A stretch of DNA of 64,000 bases from Marinilabilia salmonicolor (GCF_003003035.1 NZ_PVTS01000005.1:244724-308723), one strand, 5' to 3'. Positions 7,849 to 17,794 are shown, counted from the first letter of the stretch. Numbers and translations are program-made. Notes: generated by a model not told the origin, from the sequence alone.

Positions 7849-8931
7849 ATGAGAAAAGCTTCTTTTTTCTTTCTGCCTGTTATGTTTTTATTGTTGTTTT
7901 CCTGTACTTCCAAACCGGGGAAGCAAACTGCTGAAGACAGGTTTTCCGGACAGGTCAATGAGCAGAGCGATGATGGGGGAATTAGAGATTCTTCTAATAG
8001 AGAAGAGATGGTTCTGATTCCCGGAGGGGTTTTTGATATGGGCGCCCGGGAAAAACAATTCTCAAAGTTGGATGAATTTCCTGTTCATAAAGTGAAAATT
8101 GATAGTTTTTTGATGGACAAACATCCCGTAACCAATGCTCAATTTAGTGAATTTGTTGCGTCAACAGGTTATGTGACAACGGCAGAACAGGCTCCTGAAT
8201 GGGAAGAATTGAAGAAACAACTTCCACCGGGGACACCAAAACCCCCGGATTCTGTATTGGTACCTGCATCTCTTGTTTTCCATTCTCCGGATACGAGAGT
8301 GTCATTGAATAATCATCAAAGTTGGTGGGGTTGGGTTCCGGGAGCTGACTGGAAGCATCCACAGGGGCCCGGTAGTTCCATTGAGGGAAAGGACGATTAT
8401 CCTGTGGTTCATGTTTCGTGGTATGACGCTCAGGCTTATGTAAAATGGGCCGGAAAGCGTCTGCCAACGGAAGCCGAATGGGAATACGCTGCGCGGGGAG
8501 GTCATAACACTTTTGTTTATCCCTGGGGGAATGAGTTGGTATCTGCTGAGAAAGCAAATTTCTGGCAGGGGACATTCCCTTATTCCAATAACGGAGATGA
8601 CGGATTTTTATCTGCTTCACCGGTTGGTTCGTTTTCGCCCAATGGCTATGGCTTGTATGATATGGCTGGAAATGTGTGGGAATGGACTTCAGACTGGTAT
8701 CATGCAAAATATTATGATGCTCTGGCCCGAAAGGGAATTGCTGATAATCCAAAGGGACCATTGGTTTCTTCAGACCCCGCTGACCCGGGAGTTCCGAAAA
8801 AAAGCATCCGGGGCGGTTCTTTTTTATGTAATGACTCCTATTGCGCAGGCTACAGAGCTTCCGCCAGAATGAAGTCCACTCCGGACAGTGGAATGATGCA
8901 TCTGGGATTCAGATGTGTGAAGGATTTGTAA
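7849..8931 (+). CDS. Formylglycine-generating enzyme (SUMF1/FGE family) lipoprotein
   Basis: A 360-residue protein with a lipoprotein signal ending LLFSC (Cys19), so it is probably anchored in the envelope. The FGE-sulfatase domain spans about 48-358: MVLIPGGVFDMGA, NAQFSEFVASTGYVT, YPVVHVSWYDAQAYVKWAGK, RLPTEAEWEYAARGG, GNVWEWTSDWY and the final IRGGSF...GFRC block. Both redox-active cysteines of true FGE are present (Cys327 and Cys332 in CNDSYC), unlike many family members that keep only the fold. The enzyme would convert a Cys or Ser in sulfatases to formylglycine using copper and oxygen. No sulfatase gene is in the window. An ATG at 7849 is preferred to the GTG one codon earlier. Confidence 0.88.
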   Translation: MRKASFFFLPVMFLLLFSCTSKPGKQTAEDRFSGQVNEQSDDGGIRDSSNREEMVLIPGGVFDMGAREKQFSKLDEFPVHKVKIDSFLMDKHPVTNAQFSEFVASTGYVTTAEQAPEWEELKKQLPPGTPKPPDSVLVPASLVFHSPDTRVSLNNHQSWWGWVPGADWKHPQGPGSSIEGKDDYPVVHVSWYDAQAYVKWAGKRLPTEAEWEYAARGGHNTFVYPWGNELVSAEKANFWQGTFPYSNNGDDGFLSASPVGSFSPNGYGLYDMAGNVWEWTSDWYHAKYYDALARKGIADNPKGPLVSSDPADPGVPKKSIRGGSFLCNDSYCAGYRASARMKSTPDSGMMHLGFRCVKDL

Positions 8932-9058
8932 GGGGGTATTCATAAAGTCATTCTTTGTTTTTAGCCAAAGCAGAAGAACTGTTGGTGTAAAAAGAGTGGA
9001 TTTTCCGGATTGATTTTCTGTAAATTGGAATCATCAAGGAAAACCCATAATTTTTGCC

Positions 9059-10195
9059 ATGAAACCATTTTTTACCTTTTGCTTCCTTTTTCTTTTTTTT
9101 CTCGCAAACCTGAATGCACAATTATTGGACAAATTTCCGGACTTTTTGCCGGATGGAAAGATCAAGGGAGTAGAGCGTACAGGAGTCTCGGGATTTATTG
9201 AGTATCAGTATTCCGGAGAAGCAAGTAAAAAAAAGGGAGAGGCAAATCATTTTATTGTTGTATTCATTGATGCCCGGGGGCGAATCACTAAGTCGATTGA
9301 GTTCAATCAATTCCGGAACCCTGAGAAATGTTCTGTAAATGCTTTTGACGAATCAGATCGGTTGACGCAGCGAAGCCATTTCAATGCTAAAGGAAAGTTG
9401 TTGTGGCGTGAAGTGTTTTATTATGATGTTACAGGTAAACTGACTGAACGGGTTGAGTTGGCTGATGATGGTTCGATTGATGGAAGAACTGTTTATATTT
9501 ACGATAAAGAGGGACTTCTTTTTAAAACGCGCCAGTTTGATTATGCAGGGAAGCTCTCTTTTTTTCAGGTTTTTTATTATTCGGAGAACAAATTACCGGA
9601 AAGAATAATTCTTAAGCAGGCCAGGGGATTTACCATGAGCAATACGATTCTTCGTTATCAAAACAGTTTGTTACCTGCTGAACGTGTTGTATCTGCAGGA
9701 TCAAAGGGGCCTGTGCTTCGTGAAGAGTACATTTACGACAGAAACCATCTGTGGGATGAGAAGCGTGTTTTTCAGATGGGGGATTTGAAAACTGTCCATG
9801 TCCGGAATTATTGCAAGGGGAATTTTAGACAACGCTTGAATGATGAGCAACTCCTAATGGACGAGGTCTCAGTTGACGAACCTTTCGATTCCGGCTCCTA
9901 TGGTTTCAAGGCACGTGCATCGTTTCCTAATGGAAAATCGGCTTTGGATTCATTTTTACGGTCACGGGTAAATTTACCGGATACCGTCTCCCAGCAGGGG
10001 GTGGTTATGGTCAGCTTTGTGGTCAAACCGTCAGGAAAAGTTAGAAAAGCAAAGGTGCAAAAAGGCTTGACACCTTTACTGAACGATATGGCTTTAAAAA
10101 TTGTAAAGAAAATGCCTGCATGGATTCCTGCCAAATCGGGAAGCGGGAGGCCTGAAAAATCAACAGTCTATCTTCCTTTGGTTTTTGTGAAATAG
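9059..10195 (+). CDS. Secreted protein with TonB C-terminal domain
   Basis: A 378-residue exported protein (signal peptide about 1-20, FFLANLNAQ). Residues 60-270 carry repeated beta motifs of the kind YDxxGKLxxR (for example YYDVTGKLTERVEL and IYDKEGLLFKTRQFDYAGKL), similar to MORN/YwqK- or RHS-like strand repeats. The last 85 residues (GVVMVSFVVKPSGKVRKAKV...) match the TonB-C fold. Because it has a cleavable signal and no proline-rich membrane-anchored stalk, it is not a classical energy transducer; Bacteroidota have many such secreted TonB-C proteins of unknown role. Its stop is 3 bp from the stop of the convergent acetylesterase gene. Confidence 0.72.
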   Translation: MKPFFTFCFLFLFFLANLNAQLLDKFPDFLPDGKIKGVERTGVSGFIEYQYSGEASKKKGEANHFIVVFIDARGRITKSIEFNQFRNPEKCSVNAFDESDRLTQRSHFNAKGKLLWREVFYYDVTGKLTERVELADDGSIDGRTVYIYDKEGLLFKTRQFDYAGKLSFFQVFYYSENKLPERIILKQARGFTMSNTILRYQNSLLPAERVVSAGSKGPVLREEYIYDRNHLWDEKRVFQMGDLKTVHVRNYCKGNFRQRLNDEQLLMDEVSVDEPFDSGSYGFKARASFPNGKSALDSFLRSRVNLPDTVSQQGVVMVSFVVKPSGKVRKAKVQKGLTPLLNDMALKIVKKMPAWIPAKSGSGRPEKSTVYLPLVFVK

Positions 10196-10198
10196 GGA

Positions 10199-12181
10199 TT
10201 ACTTTTCAGCAGCGTTCCAGTTATCAGTTCGGAAAGGAACAGCGGGCAAACCTTCTTTATTGATCAGGTTGCATTCAGGGTTATTGGCCCAGCCATAACG
10301 GACGGCTACCGGTTCCGGAACTTCTTTAGCAGTGACAACGACTTGATTTCCCTTTATGGAGGCTTTTGCCCAATGGAACTTCTTGTCTTTTCCTGCAATG
10401 GAAAAACCTTTTAGTACCTCTCCATTTTGTACTGATAACCCTGGACCCACCTCTGAAAACCATATTTTAATTTGATTGTTTTCCACCTCAAAGTTTTTAA
10501 ATATGGGCCCTGACGCCTGAATTTTTTCCTGATAGATCATTTTTTTTGCAATTAGGGAAAGTCGCCTGCCAACCTCCTGTTTGTTGAGGGGGTGAATATT
10601 GTTGGCATCACCAATGTCAATAATGCAGGCCATCCCGGTGTTAGGGAGTTTTAAAGTTTCTGTTTGAGATTCTCTAAGTAATGCCCAGTTGCTTTCCATG
10701 GGTACAGAATCCCGTTTCATATAATTGGCCAGTTGAACGTACATAAAAGGCAGATATCCCTGTTGCCACCGGATGCGCCAGTCATTAATAAGCAGGGGGA
10801 AAAGTTTCCGGTAATTATAAGCGTTGTCCACATTGTTTTCGCCCTGATACCAGATAAAACCATTAATGCCATAAGGAACGACAGGGGCAATCATAGCGTT
10901 GTAAAGGAATGAGTGGTATTGATGGTAGTTGTTGATGAAAGGTATTTCGGGTTCCAGGTCTTTTTGATATTTCCAGGTACCTGTGACGCTGATTTTTTTC
11001 TCTCCATCAGAAATGTACATCTCTTTGGCAGGAGGATTGAATCCGCCACCACCCCAAAGAAAAGCCATGCGTAACGTCAGGTTGTTGGGTCCGGCCTTTA
11101 TAATTGAGTCCGGGATGGAGTAGATATGTTCGGGTTCTGCATTCCAGATGGTTTTGCAGATTTCTTTACCGTTAAAGTAGAGCGTGTAATTCAATTCCGG
11201 ATGTCCCAGGTTGAGGGTCAGATCACGTCCCTTCATATCTTTTGGAATATTCACTTCTTTGCGTAGCCAAACCATCCCTTCATAATCTGGGATGCTCATG
11301 TTTTTCAGAGTTTGGGGCATTTGTATCTCAGTCCATTGAGAATCATCAAAATCAGGATCAGGGTAGATCTGATCGCTTTGGTTTTGTGGGTTGTAAACAA
11401 TTTCCCAGAACCGGATGAGGTCCAGACTGTCTTTCACAAAATGTTGAGGAGTGATGGTGTCATTGCTAAGAACTTTGGTTCGGGAGATGTGTGATGAAAG
11501 CAGAATTTCACGGCTGGTCCATGCTTCCACAGGCGTGCCGCCCCAGGTTGACTGAAGTATTCCGATAGGTATGCCAAGCTCCTTGTGAAGTTCTCTGGCA
11601 AAATAGTATCCTATCGCAGAAAAATCCTTGATACTTGTTGAATCGCACCGTTGCCATTGCCCGCCTTTGATTTCTTCCTGTGGAGTGATGGTTTTGTTGT
11701 GTTCCACCTTAAAGAGTCTGATGTTAGGAAATTGAGCATTTGATATTTCTTCATCAGCATTCATGGCTTGTTGTACCTGCAACTCCATATTCGATTGTCC
11801 TGATGCCAGATATACATCACCAATCAGTACGTCCTCGAATTTGATAACAGGTTTGCTATTGTTACTTTCAAAAATTTCAAGGCGGTAAGGGCCGCCGGCT
11901 TTTAGTTGAGGAAGGCGAATCATCCACCTTTCGTCCTTTCCTGCAAATGCCGAGGCTTTATTTCCTGCGAGCATAACGGTGACTTGTGTTCCCGGTTTGC
12001 CTTTTCCCCAAACAGGGATGAGCGTATTTCGTTGCAAAACCATATGATCGCTGAATACTTTCGGGAGTGAAACCTGTGCAAAAGTAGTTGTAGCTATCAG
12101 GAATAATGCAGCTATAACTGTGAGCCTGAAAATCCATGTAGTTTGACTTTTCAGGAAAAGGGGATGCTGATGTGTTATCAT
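10199..12181 (-). CDS. Sialate O-acetylesterase (SASA/SGNH family), secreted
   Basis: A 660-residue protein with an N-terminal export signal (about residues 17-36, ending TTFAQ). Hallmarks are LPKVFSDHMVLQRN at the start of the mature protein, the SGNH block ASGQSNMEL near 130, the GILQSTWGGTPVEAW segment near 205, and the PVVPYGINGFIWYQGENN block near 440. A beta-sandwich insert (about 290-400, DFDDSQWTEIQMPQTL...) is typical of the Bacteroidota family. It removes acetyl esters from sialic acid or, as often in this phylum, from plant glycans. Function on a specific glycan is not shown by context. Confidence 0.88.
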   Translation of the reverse strand: MITHQHPLFLKSQTTWIFRLTVIAALFLIATTTFAQVSLPKVFSDHMVLQRNTLIPVWGKGKPGTQVTVMLAGNKASAFAGKDERWMIRLPQLKAGGPYRLEIFESNNSKPVIKFEDVLIGDVYLASGQSNMELQVQQAMNADEEISNAQFPNIRLFKVEHNKTITPQEEIKGGQWQRCDSTSIKDFSAIGYYFARELHKELGIPIGILQSTWGGTPVEAWTSREILLSSHISRTKVLSNDTITPQHFVKDSLDLIRFWEIVYNPQNQSDQIYPDPDFDDSQWTEIQMPQTLKNMSIPDYEGMVWLRKEVNIPKDMKGRDLTLNLGHPELNYTLYFNGKEICKTIWNAEPEHIYSIPDSIIKAGPNNLTLRMAFLWGGGGFNPPAKEMYISDGEKKISVTGTWKYQKDLEPEIPFINNYHQYHSFLYNAMIAPVVPYGINGFIWYQGENNVDNAYNYRKLFPLLINDWRIRWQQGYLPFMYVQLANYMKRDSVPMESNWALLRESQTETLKLPNTGMACIIDIGDANNIHPLNKQEVGRRLSLIAKKMIYQEKIQASGPIFKNFEVENNQIKIWFSEVGPGLSVQNGEVLKGFSIAGKDKKFHWAKASIKGNQVVVTAKEVPEPVAVRYGWANNPECNLINKEGLPAVPFRTDNWNAAEK

Positions 12182-12855
12182 CTCTGTTTGAGCTTAAAAT
12201 TAATGTAAAAGTTTGCTCAGGGGAGATCAATAAGTGGTCTGTGGTGGGGCAAAGATAAGGGAAATGAAGAAAATTCTTGTGATCTAACGGGAGAATAATG
12301 TTTTATTCAGTGATAAATTGAAGAGTATTATCTGAATCGGTCTCAATGATTTTATTTTAGTAAGTCTTCATACAATAGTGCCGCCCCACAGGGGCTTTAT
12401 CGTTTAAATCTACAATTTCTTCAACCTTACGACCCCATACCCTCCTCTTATTTATCGGCCCTTGCAGGGCGTAAAATCCTAACCCGATTCTTTTCCCGGG
12501 ACGATGCCCCGGGCTGTATTTAGTTGGGCCTTCAGCCCAATTTTACATTTTTCACTAAAAATTCATCCGCGGCCATCTGCGCCATCTGCGGATTCTCAAA
12601 CGTTGCGTATCGACCTCTGTGTCTCCCTGTGTAAAATTTAAACAGTTTCTGAGAGTTTTTCTTTACAATACTTCGCTAAGCTTTTACAAGTGTCTGGTAG
12701 TTAGTTGTTTGTGTCATGCGTGGTGCGATGCGTAAATCTCTCGTAACAAGACCTTTGTGCCATTGCGTCTCTGCGGTTATACTTTATTTTACGGAATATT
12801 GTTAGTAATCTGAGTTGTTTTTTATTCGATAATTATCAGGTTTATGGGGTTTATG
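12182..12855. repeat. Repeat-rich intergenic region
   Basis: No gene is seen. From about 12378 to 12545 are several GC-rich hairpins: CCCACAGGGG, GCCCTTGCAGGGC, CCCGGGACGATGCCCCGGG and TTGGGCCTTCAGCCCAA. From 12566 to 12640 and again at 12740-12785 lie degenerate units such as CCATCTGCGCCATCTGCGG, CTCTGTGTCTCCCTGTG and TTGTGCCATTGCGTCTCTGC, a low-complexity family seen only between genes. Confidence 0.6.
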
Positions 12856-13524
12856 TTATGTCTGAAGTTTTGCATAGTTTTTAATCTCCGGATAATGAAA
12901 AAAATGTACTCCTATTAAATCCGAGTTGGTTGCATGTACCATTGCTTTTGCTACATCTTCTGCTTCAATTGGTTTCATACGGGCAGGAATCAGAAATGAG
13001 AGGGGTTTCATAATCCATTTTCCGAGGGATTCTCCAATTCTGGTTTCGTTTCTTTTGCCCAGCAGCAATGAAGGACGGAAAATCAGCAGTGTGGGGATGT
13101 TTTGTTGCTGAATGGCATCTTCCATCTCCCCTTTTAGTCGGGTGTAGAAGTTCTTACTGTTGCTGTCGGCCCCTACAGCCGAGACTACGGCGAAGGTATT
13201 ACATCCTGTCTCTGCAGCAAAGCGGGCGGCATTGACAGGGATGTCGAAGTCCACTTTGCGGTAGGCAGTTTTGTTGCCGCTGACCTTTTTGTTGGTTGTT
13301 CCTACCGCACAGAAAACCACATGGCTCCCCCTGATCGCTTCTTTGAAAGCTGCTTTATCTTCAAAATCGATAATCAGCTCTTCTGTTTTGGGGTTTTTGT
13401 AACCTGCAGTACGGCGACCGATTACTTTTATCGTGTTGAAAGCATCCGATACCTGGAGTTGTTGCAAAAGGTGACTGCCTATGAGTCCGGTCGCTCCTAT
13501 AATGGTTGCGGTTTTTTGTGCCAT
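12856..13524 (-). CDS. NAD(P)-binding protein, HTATIP2/YwnB-like atypical SDR
   Basis: A 222-residue Rossmann protein with the dinucleotide-binding loop IIGATGLIGSHLLQQL at residues 7-22 and the VIGRRTAG turn that suggests NADP specificity. It has the VVFCAVGTTNKKVSG and AVVSAVGADSNSKNFYTRLKGEMEDAI blocks of the HTATIP2/oxidoreductase group; the YTRLKGEME segment supplies the usual Tyr-x3-Lys-like region in altered form. The substrate is unknown. It is 44 bp downstream of the DUF4249 gene on the same strand and may be the last gene of the TonB-receptor operon. Confidence 0.78.
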   Translation of the reverse strand: MAQKTATIIGATGLIGSHLLQQLQVSDAFNTIKVIGRRTAGYKNPKTEELIIDFEDKAAFKEAIRGSHVVFCAVGTTNKKVSGNKTAYRKVDFDIPVNAARFAAETGCNTFAVVSAVGADSNSKNFYTRLKGEMEDAIQQQNIPTLLIFRPSLLLGKRNETRIGESLGKWIMKPLSFLIPARMKPIEAEDVAKAMVHATNSDLIGVHFFHYPEIKNYAKLQT

Positions 13525-13568
13525 GTGTTTTTTTAAATAAAACAGGAGGGCTGATTAATTGTTTGCTG

Positions 13569-14621
13569 TTATTGCCTTAAAAAATCCGGATCCAGCTCTT
13601 CCGTAACTGAAGACGGAGTCATGGAACCAAAAATACCAAGACCGTTTTCAACATTGGAATAAATTTGTATTTTTTCTGCAAAGGGATCTCCGTCAACGGC
13701 CTCCTGCTGAGCCAGAGAATACATAAACCGGAAGAGGGATTCGTCATAGCTGTTTACTACAAACTCAACTTCTCTGTTCTGATTTTCTTCAAGTCTGTAA
13801 TTTCGCGAAATATCCATGTTGAATTGCAGTGTGGAACTGCTCTCATTTTCTGTGGAACAATAGGCTCTGTCGGCATAGTTGTCATAGTCATAATCATCGA
13901 TAACATAATCGCCCCAGTCTTTAATGAACTTAATGGTTCTGTTGTTGGAGTGAAAATTAAGATTTTCCTGCTCAATGCCCAGTGTGTCATAGATCTGAAA
14001 ACAACTGTCATAAATAAATTCAGAGCCGTCGTCATGGGTGCTGATAACTTCAATGCAATCCATTGTTGCGTTGAGGTAATCCAATACCGGAGCTCCAAAA
14101 CTTACGGATATTCCGAACCATTGGGTGTGGTTGTCCAAATTAAGATCCAGAGTGTAATGTGCATTTTTTTCAGGTGGACAAGTGGGGCAGTCTTCAACCG
14201 GTTTGTTGATTATCCCCCTGTTGGTTACCGAAAAGTCAACAGGCATTGGCAATTTTGTTGTCGCTTTTGCTGTTTCAAATCCGTCGGCCCTTACCTCGAT
14301 TTTATAGGTGATTCCGGGGGTGGGGTGTTCGTTTTCAATGATGTAATAACCATTCCCAATGGATTCGGGAGAAGGAAGCGGATTGTCATCTTCATAAATC
14401 AGAACTTCCGCCTCGTTGACATAAGTGATTTCGCGCTGCGGATTATATGTTTTGCTGCTGGTAATATTGACTTTGATGATACTGTCGGGATGCAAAATTG
14501 CATTGACGACAAGTCGGGGACTTTTTTTATCAAATTCAAAGTCGTTTACATACTTTTCACAGCCCAGAATTACTGCTGCCAGGCTGAGAATTATTGCTGA
14601 AAAATTAAATATTTTGTTCAT
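13569..14621 (-). CDS. DUF4249 lipoprotein, partner of TonB receptor
   Basis: A 350-residue lipoprotein (signal with LSLAAVILGC, acylated Cys near residue 21). After the signal comes the typical DUF4249 start EKYVNDFEFDKKSPRLVVNAIL, then a beta-sandwich-like region (TYKIEVRADGFETAKATTKLP) and a long acidic/aromatic second half. In Bacteroidota this family is encoded beside TonB-dependent receptors and is thought to be a surface or periplasmic accessory to them. It sits 18 bp after the receptor gene, clearly cotranscribed. The ligand is not known. Confidence 0.87.
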   Translation of the reverse strand: MNKIFNFSAIILSLAAVILGCEKYVNDFEFDKKSPRLVVNAILHPDSIIKVNITSSKTYNPQREITYVNEAEVLIYEDDNPLPSPESIGNGYYIIENEHPTPGITYKIEVRADGFETAKATTKLPMPVDFSVTNRGIINKPVEDCPTCPPEKNAHYTLDLNLDNHTQWFGISVSFGAPVLDYLNATMDCIEVISTHDDGSEFIYDSCFQIYDTLGIEQENLNFHSNNRTIKFIKDWGDYVIDDYDYDNYADRAYCSTENESSSTLQFNMDISRNYRLEENQNREVEFVVNSYDESLFRFMYSLAQQEAVDGDPFAEKIQIYSNVENGLGIFGSMTPSSVTEELDPDFLRQ

Positions 14622-14639
14622 TGGGTGTGGTCTTTAGGG

Positions 14640-17084
14640 TTAAAACTTTATACTCCAGCGTACATAGGGAATGATGTTGAAAATGCTTAATTGTTTGAGT
14701 CGGGTTACCTCCTGCTGTTTGGTTTCGTCCCACTCCTGATCGCGGTAGATCATAAATGGATTGTTGCGCCCATAGGCGTTGTAGAGGCCAAAACTCCATG
14801 TTCGATCTACGCGCTTTTTCTTTTTATGGAAATTGATTCCAATATCTAATCGATGATAATCGGGCATCCGGTAATTGTTTCTGTTTTCGAAGTGGTCGAT
14901 TTCTGCATAGTCGGAATAATAATGCTGAGTATTATCCTCGCGAAAAAAACCAAATACTGACCTGTAACTTTCATCTTCAATGGTCAGCGGATATCCTGTT
15001 CGATAAACCCAGGTTACCCCCATATCTGTTTTTTCTGAGAAGCGAATTGTTGAAACCACTGACAGGTTATGCCGTGCATCATATTTAAACGGAAACTCTT
15101 TGCCGAAACTGATATCCTCAAATTGGCGGTTGGCCCACGAGAGGGTGTAGCCTACCCATCCGGAGAGCGTACCTCCGTGTTTCTGTGTCAGTAATTCCAC
15201 CCCATAGCTTTTTCCGGTGCCGCTGGTCACCAGGTCTTCCCAGTTGCCCTGGTTCAGTTCAAAGAAACTGGCTCCTTCTTTATAATCGATGAGGCCGTTC
15301 ATCTTTTTATAGTAACCTTCCAGGGAAATCTCATAATCAGGATGAGGCGAATATGATAATCCGAGCGCACCCTGCCATGAATCCTGAGGTTTTATCTTTT
15401 TTGTGGCCGGAACCCACAAATCGGTTGGTAGTCCCATGGATGAGTTGGCCAACAGATGGAGGTACTGTTGCATTTGTGAATAGGAGGCTTTCACGGACAT
15501 TCGGTCGGTAAGCATCACTCTTGCTGATAACCGGGGTTCAAGGGATTGATACGTTTGTCCCTGAACGTTGAAAGCGGAGTAATGAAGACCAATGTTAAAC
15601 TTCAGAATGTCATTGACGGTGATGTCATCTTCCGCGTAGAGTAAAAATTCGTTGGATTCCAGATTTTTATTGCCATAGGTGGTGTCTGTAACAGCCTCGC
15701 TATTTAGGTAACTTTCCTGATTTACTGTTACACCGGGAGAGAAGTAATGCAGTGTGTTTTGAGCGCCAAAGCGTATGTGGTGGGCTGGCGATGGAAAGAA
15801 GTCAAAGTCTGCTTTTATACTGTAATCCTTTATCTGACTGTAGTATTCATAGTAAAAGTCGGAGCGTTCTTTCTCGTTGGTTTGATTGGAAATCTGTTCC
15901 TCCTCGTAATCTTCAAAAATACTGAACTTGTAATTGCTGATGGTTCCCGTGAAGTTGGCAAACAGCCGGTTGTTGATGATGTAGTTCCAGCGCAAAGCCC
16001 CGGTGGTGTTGCCCCATTGAAGGCCGGCTTTATCTTTGTTTTTGTATGTGAATGTTTCATATCCCTGATCCCATACATCCTCTTCTTTGTATTCATATTT
16101 GTCATTCATGAAAAACTTGTCCTTTCCGGTGTAGAGACTGAGGTAGATGCGGTGTTTGTCATTGAATATGTGGTTTACTTTTGCGTTAAAATCCTGCAGG
16201 AAATAACCAAGCCAGTAATTTTCATCGTCCGACTCACTGTTGACTTTCATTTGAATTGGATACGACAGAATGTCTATGTACGAACGTCTTCCGGAAACCA
16301 TAAAGGATGTTTTGTCCTTCACAATAGGTCCTTCCAGTGTTAGCTTTGAGGATATCAGTCCAATGGAGGCTTCTCCCTTAAATTCTTTGTTGTTCCCTTC
16401 TTTCATTCTGATGTCGAGGACGGACGAGAGTCTCCCTCCGTAGCGGGCCGGGAAACCTCCCTTTGTTAGCGTGACGTTTCTGATGGCGTCGGAATTAAAA
16501 ACTGACATGAAGCCAAACAGGTGATTGACATTGTAAACCGGTACCCCATCCAGCAATATCAGGTTTTGGTCGGGACTACCACCTCTGACATAAAAGCCGC
16601 TGGTTCCCTCTGTTCCGGCCTGTGTTCCCGGCATAAGCTGCAGGGTTTTGATGATATCGGTTTCACCGAGCAGGGCAGGAACCATCTCTGTTTTCGAAGG
16701 ACTAAGATGAATGGTACTCATCTCACTGCTTTTGATATTCTGAAGGGGGGACTGAGCTGAAACAACCACCTCCTCCAGCTCAATAACTGGTTGCAGTTCT
16801 ACATTAAGAGTGGTGTCTTTGCTAAGGTTGAGTTCTGTCCGGAAAGTTTTATATCCCGTAAAGGAAACGGTAAATGGGACAGATCCACCGGGTTGTGTGA
16901 GGCTGTAAAAACCGTAAACATTGCTGGTGGTTCCTTTCAGGGTTTCTGCGTTGTAGATATTGGCAGATAATAGTGGTTCTCCGGTATCGGCATCGGTAAT
17001 AGTACCACTAATAGTAACTGACTGTCCGTAAGTGCCGGCAGTCAAAGCTGTTGCGAACAACAGACTAAGAAGTAGGGTTCTCAT
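14640..17084 (-). CDS. TonB-dependent outer-membrane receptor
   Basis: An 814-residue outer-membrane protein. In order: signal peptide (1-20, ending TYGQ), a carboxypeptidase-regulatory-like domain (about 22-108, VTISGTITDADTGEPLLSANI), the plug (about 125-235, including GFYVRGGSPDQNLILLDGVPVYN and GGFPARYGGRLSSVLDIRMKEG), then a large beta-barrel ending YVRWSIKF with a terminal aromatic as needed for Bam insertion. It imports a large substrate using ExbBD-TonB energy. The regulatory domain plus DUF4249 neighbour is a combination distinct from SusC/SusD, so a polysaccharide substrate should not be assumed. It is the first gene of a three-gene minus-strand operon. Confidence 0.93.
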   Translation of the reverse strand: MRTLLLSLLFATALTAGTYGQSVTISGTITDADTGEPLLSANIYNAETLKGTTSNVYGFYSLTQPGGSVPFTVSFTGYKTFRTELNLSKDTTLNVELQPVIELEEVVVSAQSPLQNIKSSEMSTIHLSPSKTEMVPALLGETDIIKTLQLMPGTQAGTEGTSGFYVRGGSPDQNLILLDGVPVYNVNHLFGFMSVFNSDAIRNVTLTKGGFPARYGGRLSSVLDIRMKEGNNKEFKGEASIGLISSKLTLEGPIVKDKTSFMVSGRRSYIDILSYPIQMKVNSESDDENYWLGYFLQDFNAKVNHIFNDKHRIYLSLYTGKDKFFMNDKYEYKEEDVWDQGYETFTYKNKDKAGLQWGNTTGALRWNYIINNRLFANFTGTISNYKFSIFEDYEEEQISNQTNEKERSDFYYEYYSQIKDYSIKADFDFFPSPAHHIRFGAQNTLHYFSPGVTVNQESYLNSEAVTDTTYGNKNLESNEFLLYAEDDITVNDILKFNIGLHYSAFNVQGQTYQSLEPRLSARVMLTDRMSVKASYSQMQQYLHLLANSSMGLPTDLWVPATKKIKPQDSWQGALGLSYSPHPDYEISLEGYYKKMNGLIDYKEGASFFELNQGNWEDLVTSGTGKSYGVELLTQKHGGTLSGWVGYTLSWANRQFEDISFGKEFPFKYDARHNLSVVSTIRFSEKTDMGVTWVYRTGYPLTIEDESYRSVFGFFREDNTQHYYSDYAEIDHFENRNNYRMPDYHRLDIGINFHKKKKRVDRTWSFGLYNAYGRNNPFMIYRDQEWDETKQQEVTRLKQLSIFNIIPYVRWSIKF

Positions 17085-17794
17085 CTCCTGGTTAGGGTTT
17101 ATGTTAGTGAATTAAACTTGAGAATTTCGATCCAAATATAATGCCAAAACCTGGATTATGTTATATAGTGAATGATAATAAAAGTGAAAAAATTAATTTC
17201 TGAAAGGCTAAAAGCTTGAGATCTTTTTACCGCGTTTCCAAAAATGTAATTTTGTAAAACTCATTACATCAATGGGTTAATGGATTGATGGTTGCTCCCA
17301 TTCGGGAACCTCTTTCATGTTAAGCTTAACGAGGTTGTCTCAAAAGCGTAATACTCCAAAGGTTTGTCATGTTGAGCAAAGTCGAAATGTCTGTCTTTCA
17401 AATGAAAAGATTCTTCGACAAGCTGTCAATGACAGATTTTTTCAACAATCGGAAGTCAAGGTTGTAATTGTTGGCCCCCATTCGGGGACCTGATTCCAAT
17501 CGTTCAGCCTTACCCCGGGTTATCGACCCGGGGTTATTCAAATTGGCCCCTTTCAGGGACGAGCCAATTCTGTCATTTACACATTATTCCCCAAACTTTT
17601 TTTTGGGTAGGCATTCAGAATGACATCGAATTTGGACTTTTGAGACAGCCTCTTATTGACTGGCATGGATCTCGGATTCAAATTTGCTCCCTGCGGGGAC
17701 GCAACAATTGTTATATTCGTATTATGGTCCAAAATTTCATTGAGGTAGGCACTCGCGATGACGAGGACTTGCAAGGTCTGCAGCATGTATGAGA
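17085..17794. other. Intergenic region with MITE-like element and short palindromes
   Basis: No gene is evident. It holds the element at 17331-17652 and scattered units of the form CCCATTCGGGGACCT, CCCTTTCAGGGACGA and TCCCTGCGGGGACG (at about 17293, 17475, 17546 and 17687), plus a perfect palindrome CCCCGGGTTATCGACCCGGGG broken by its loop near 17514-17534. Confidence 0.6.
17331..17652. mobile_element. MITE-like element with GAGGyTGTCTCAAAAG terminal inverted repeats
   Basis: The left end GAGGTTGTCTCAAAAG (17331-17346) and the right end CTTTTGAGACAGCCTC (17637-17652) are inverted repeats with 15 of 16 matches, enclosing 290 bp without a gene. The ends resemble those of some Bacteroidota IS elements. 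I could not define a target-site duplication. Confidence 0.5.

Noticed and set aside
13665..14600. 311-codon plus-strand ORF
   Set aside because: Antisense shadow of the DUF4249 gene, which has a clear lipoprotein signal and family pattern.
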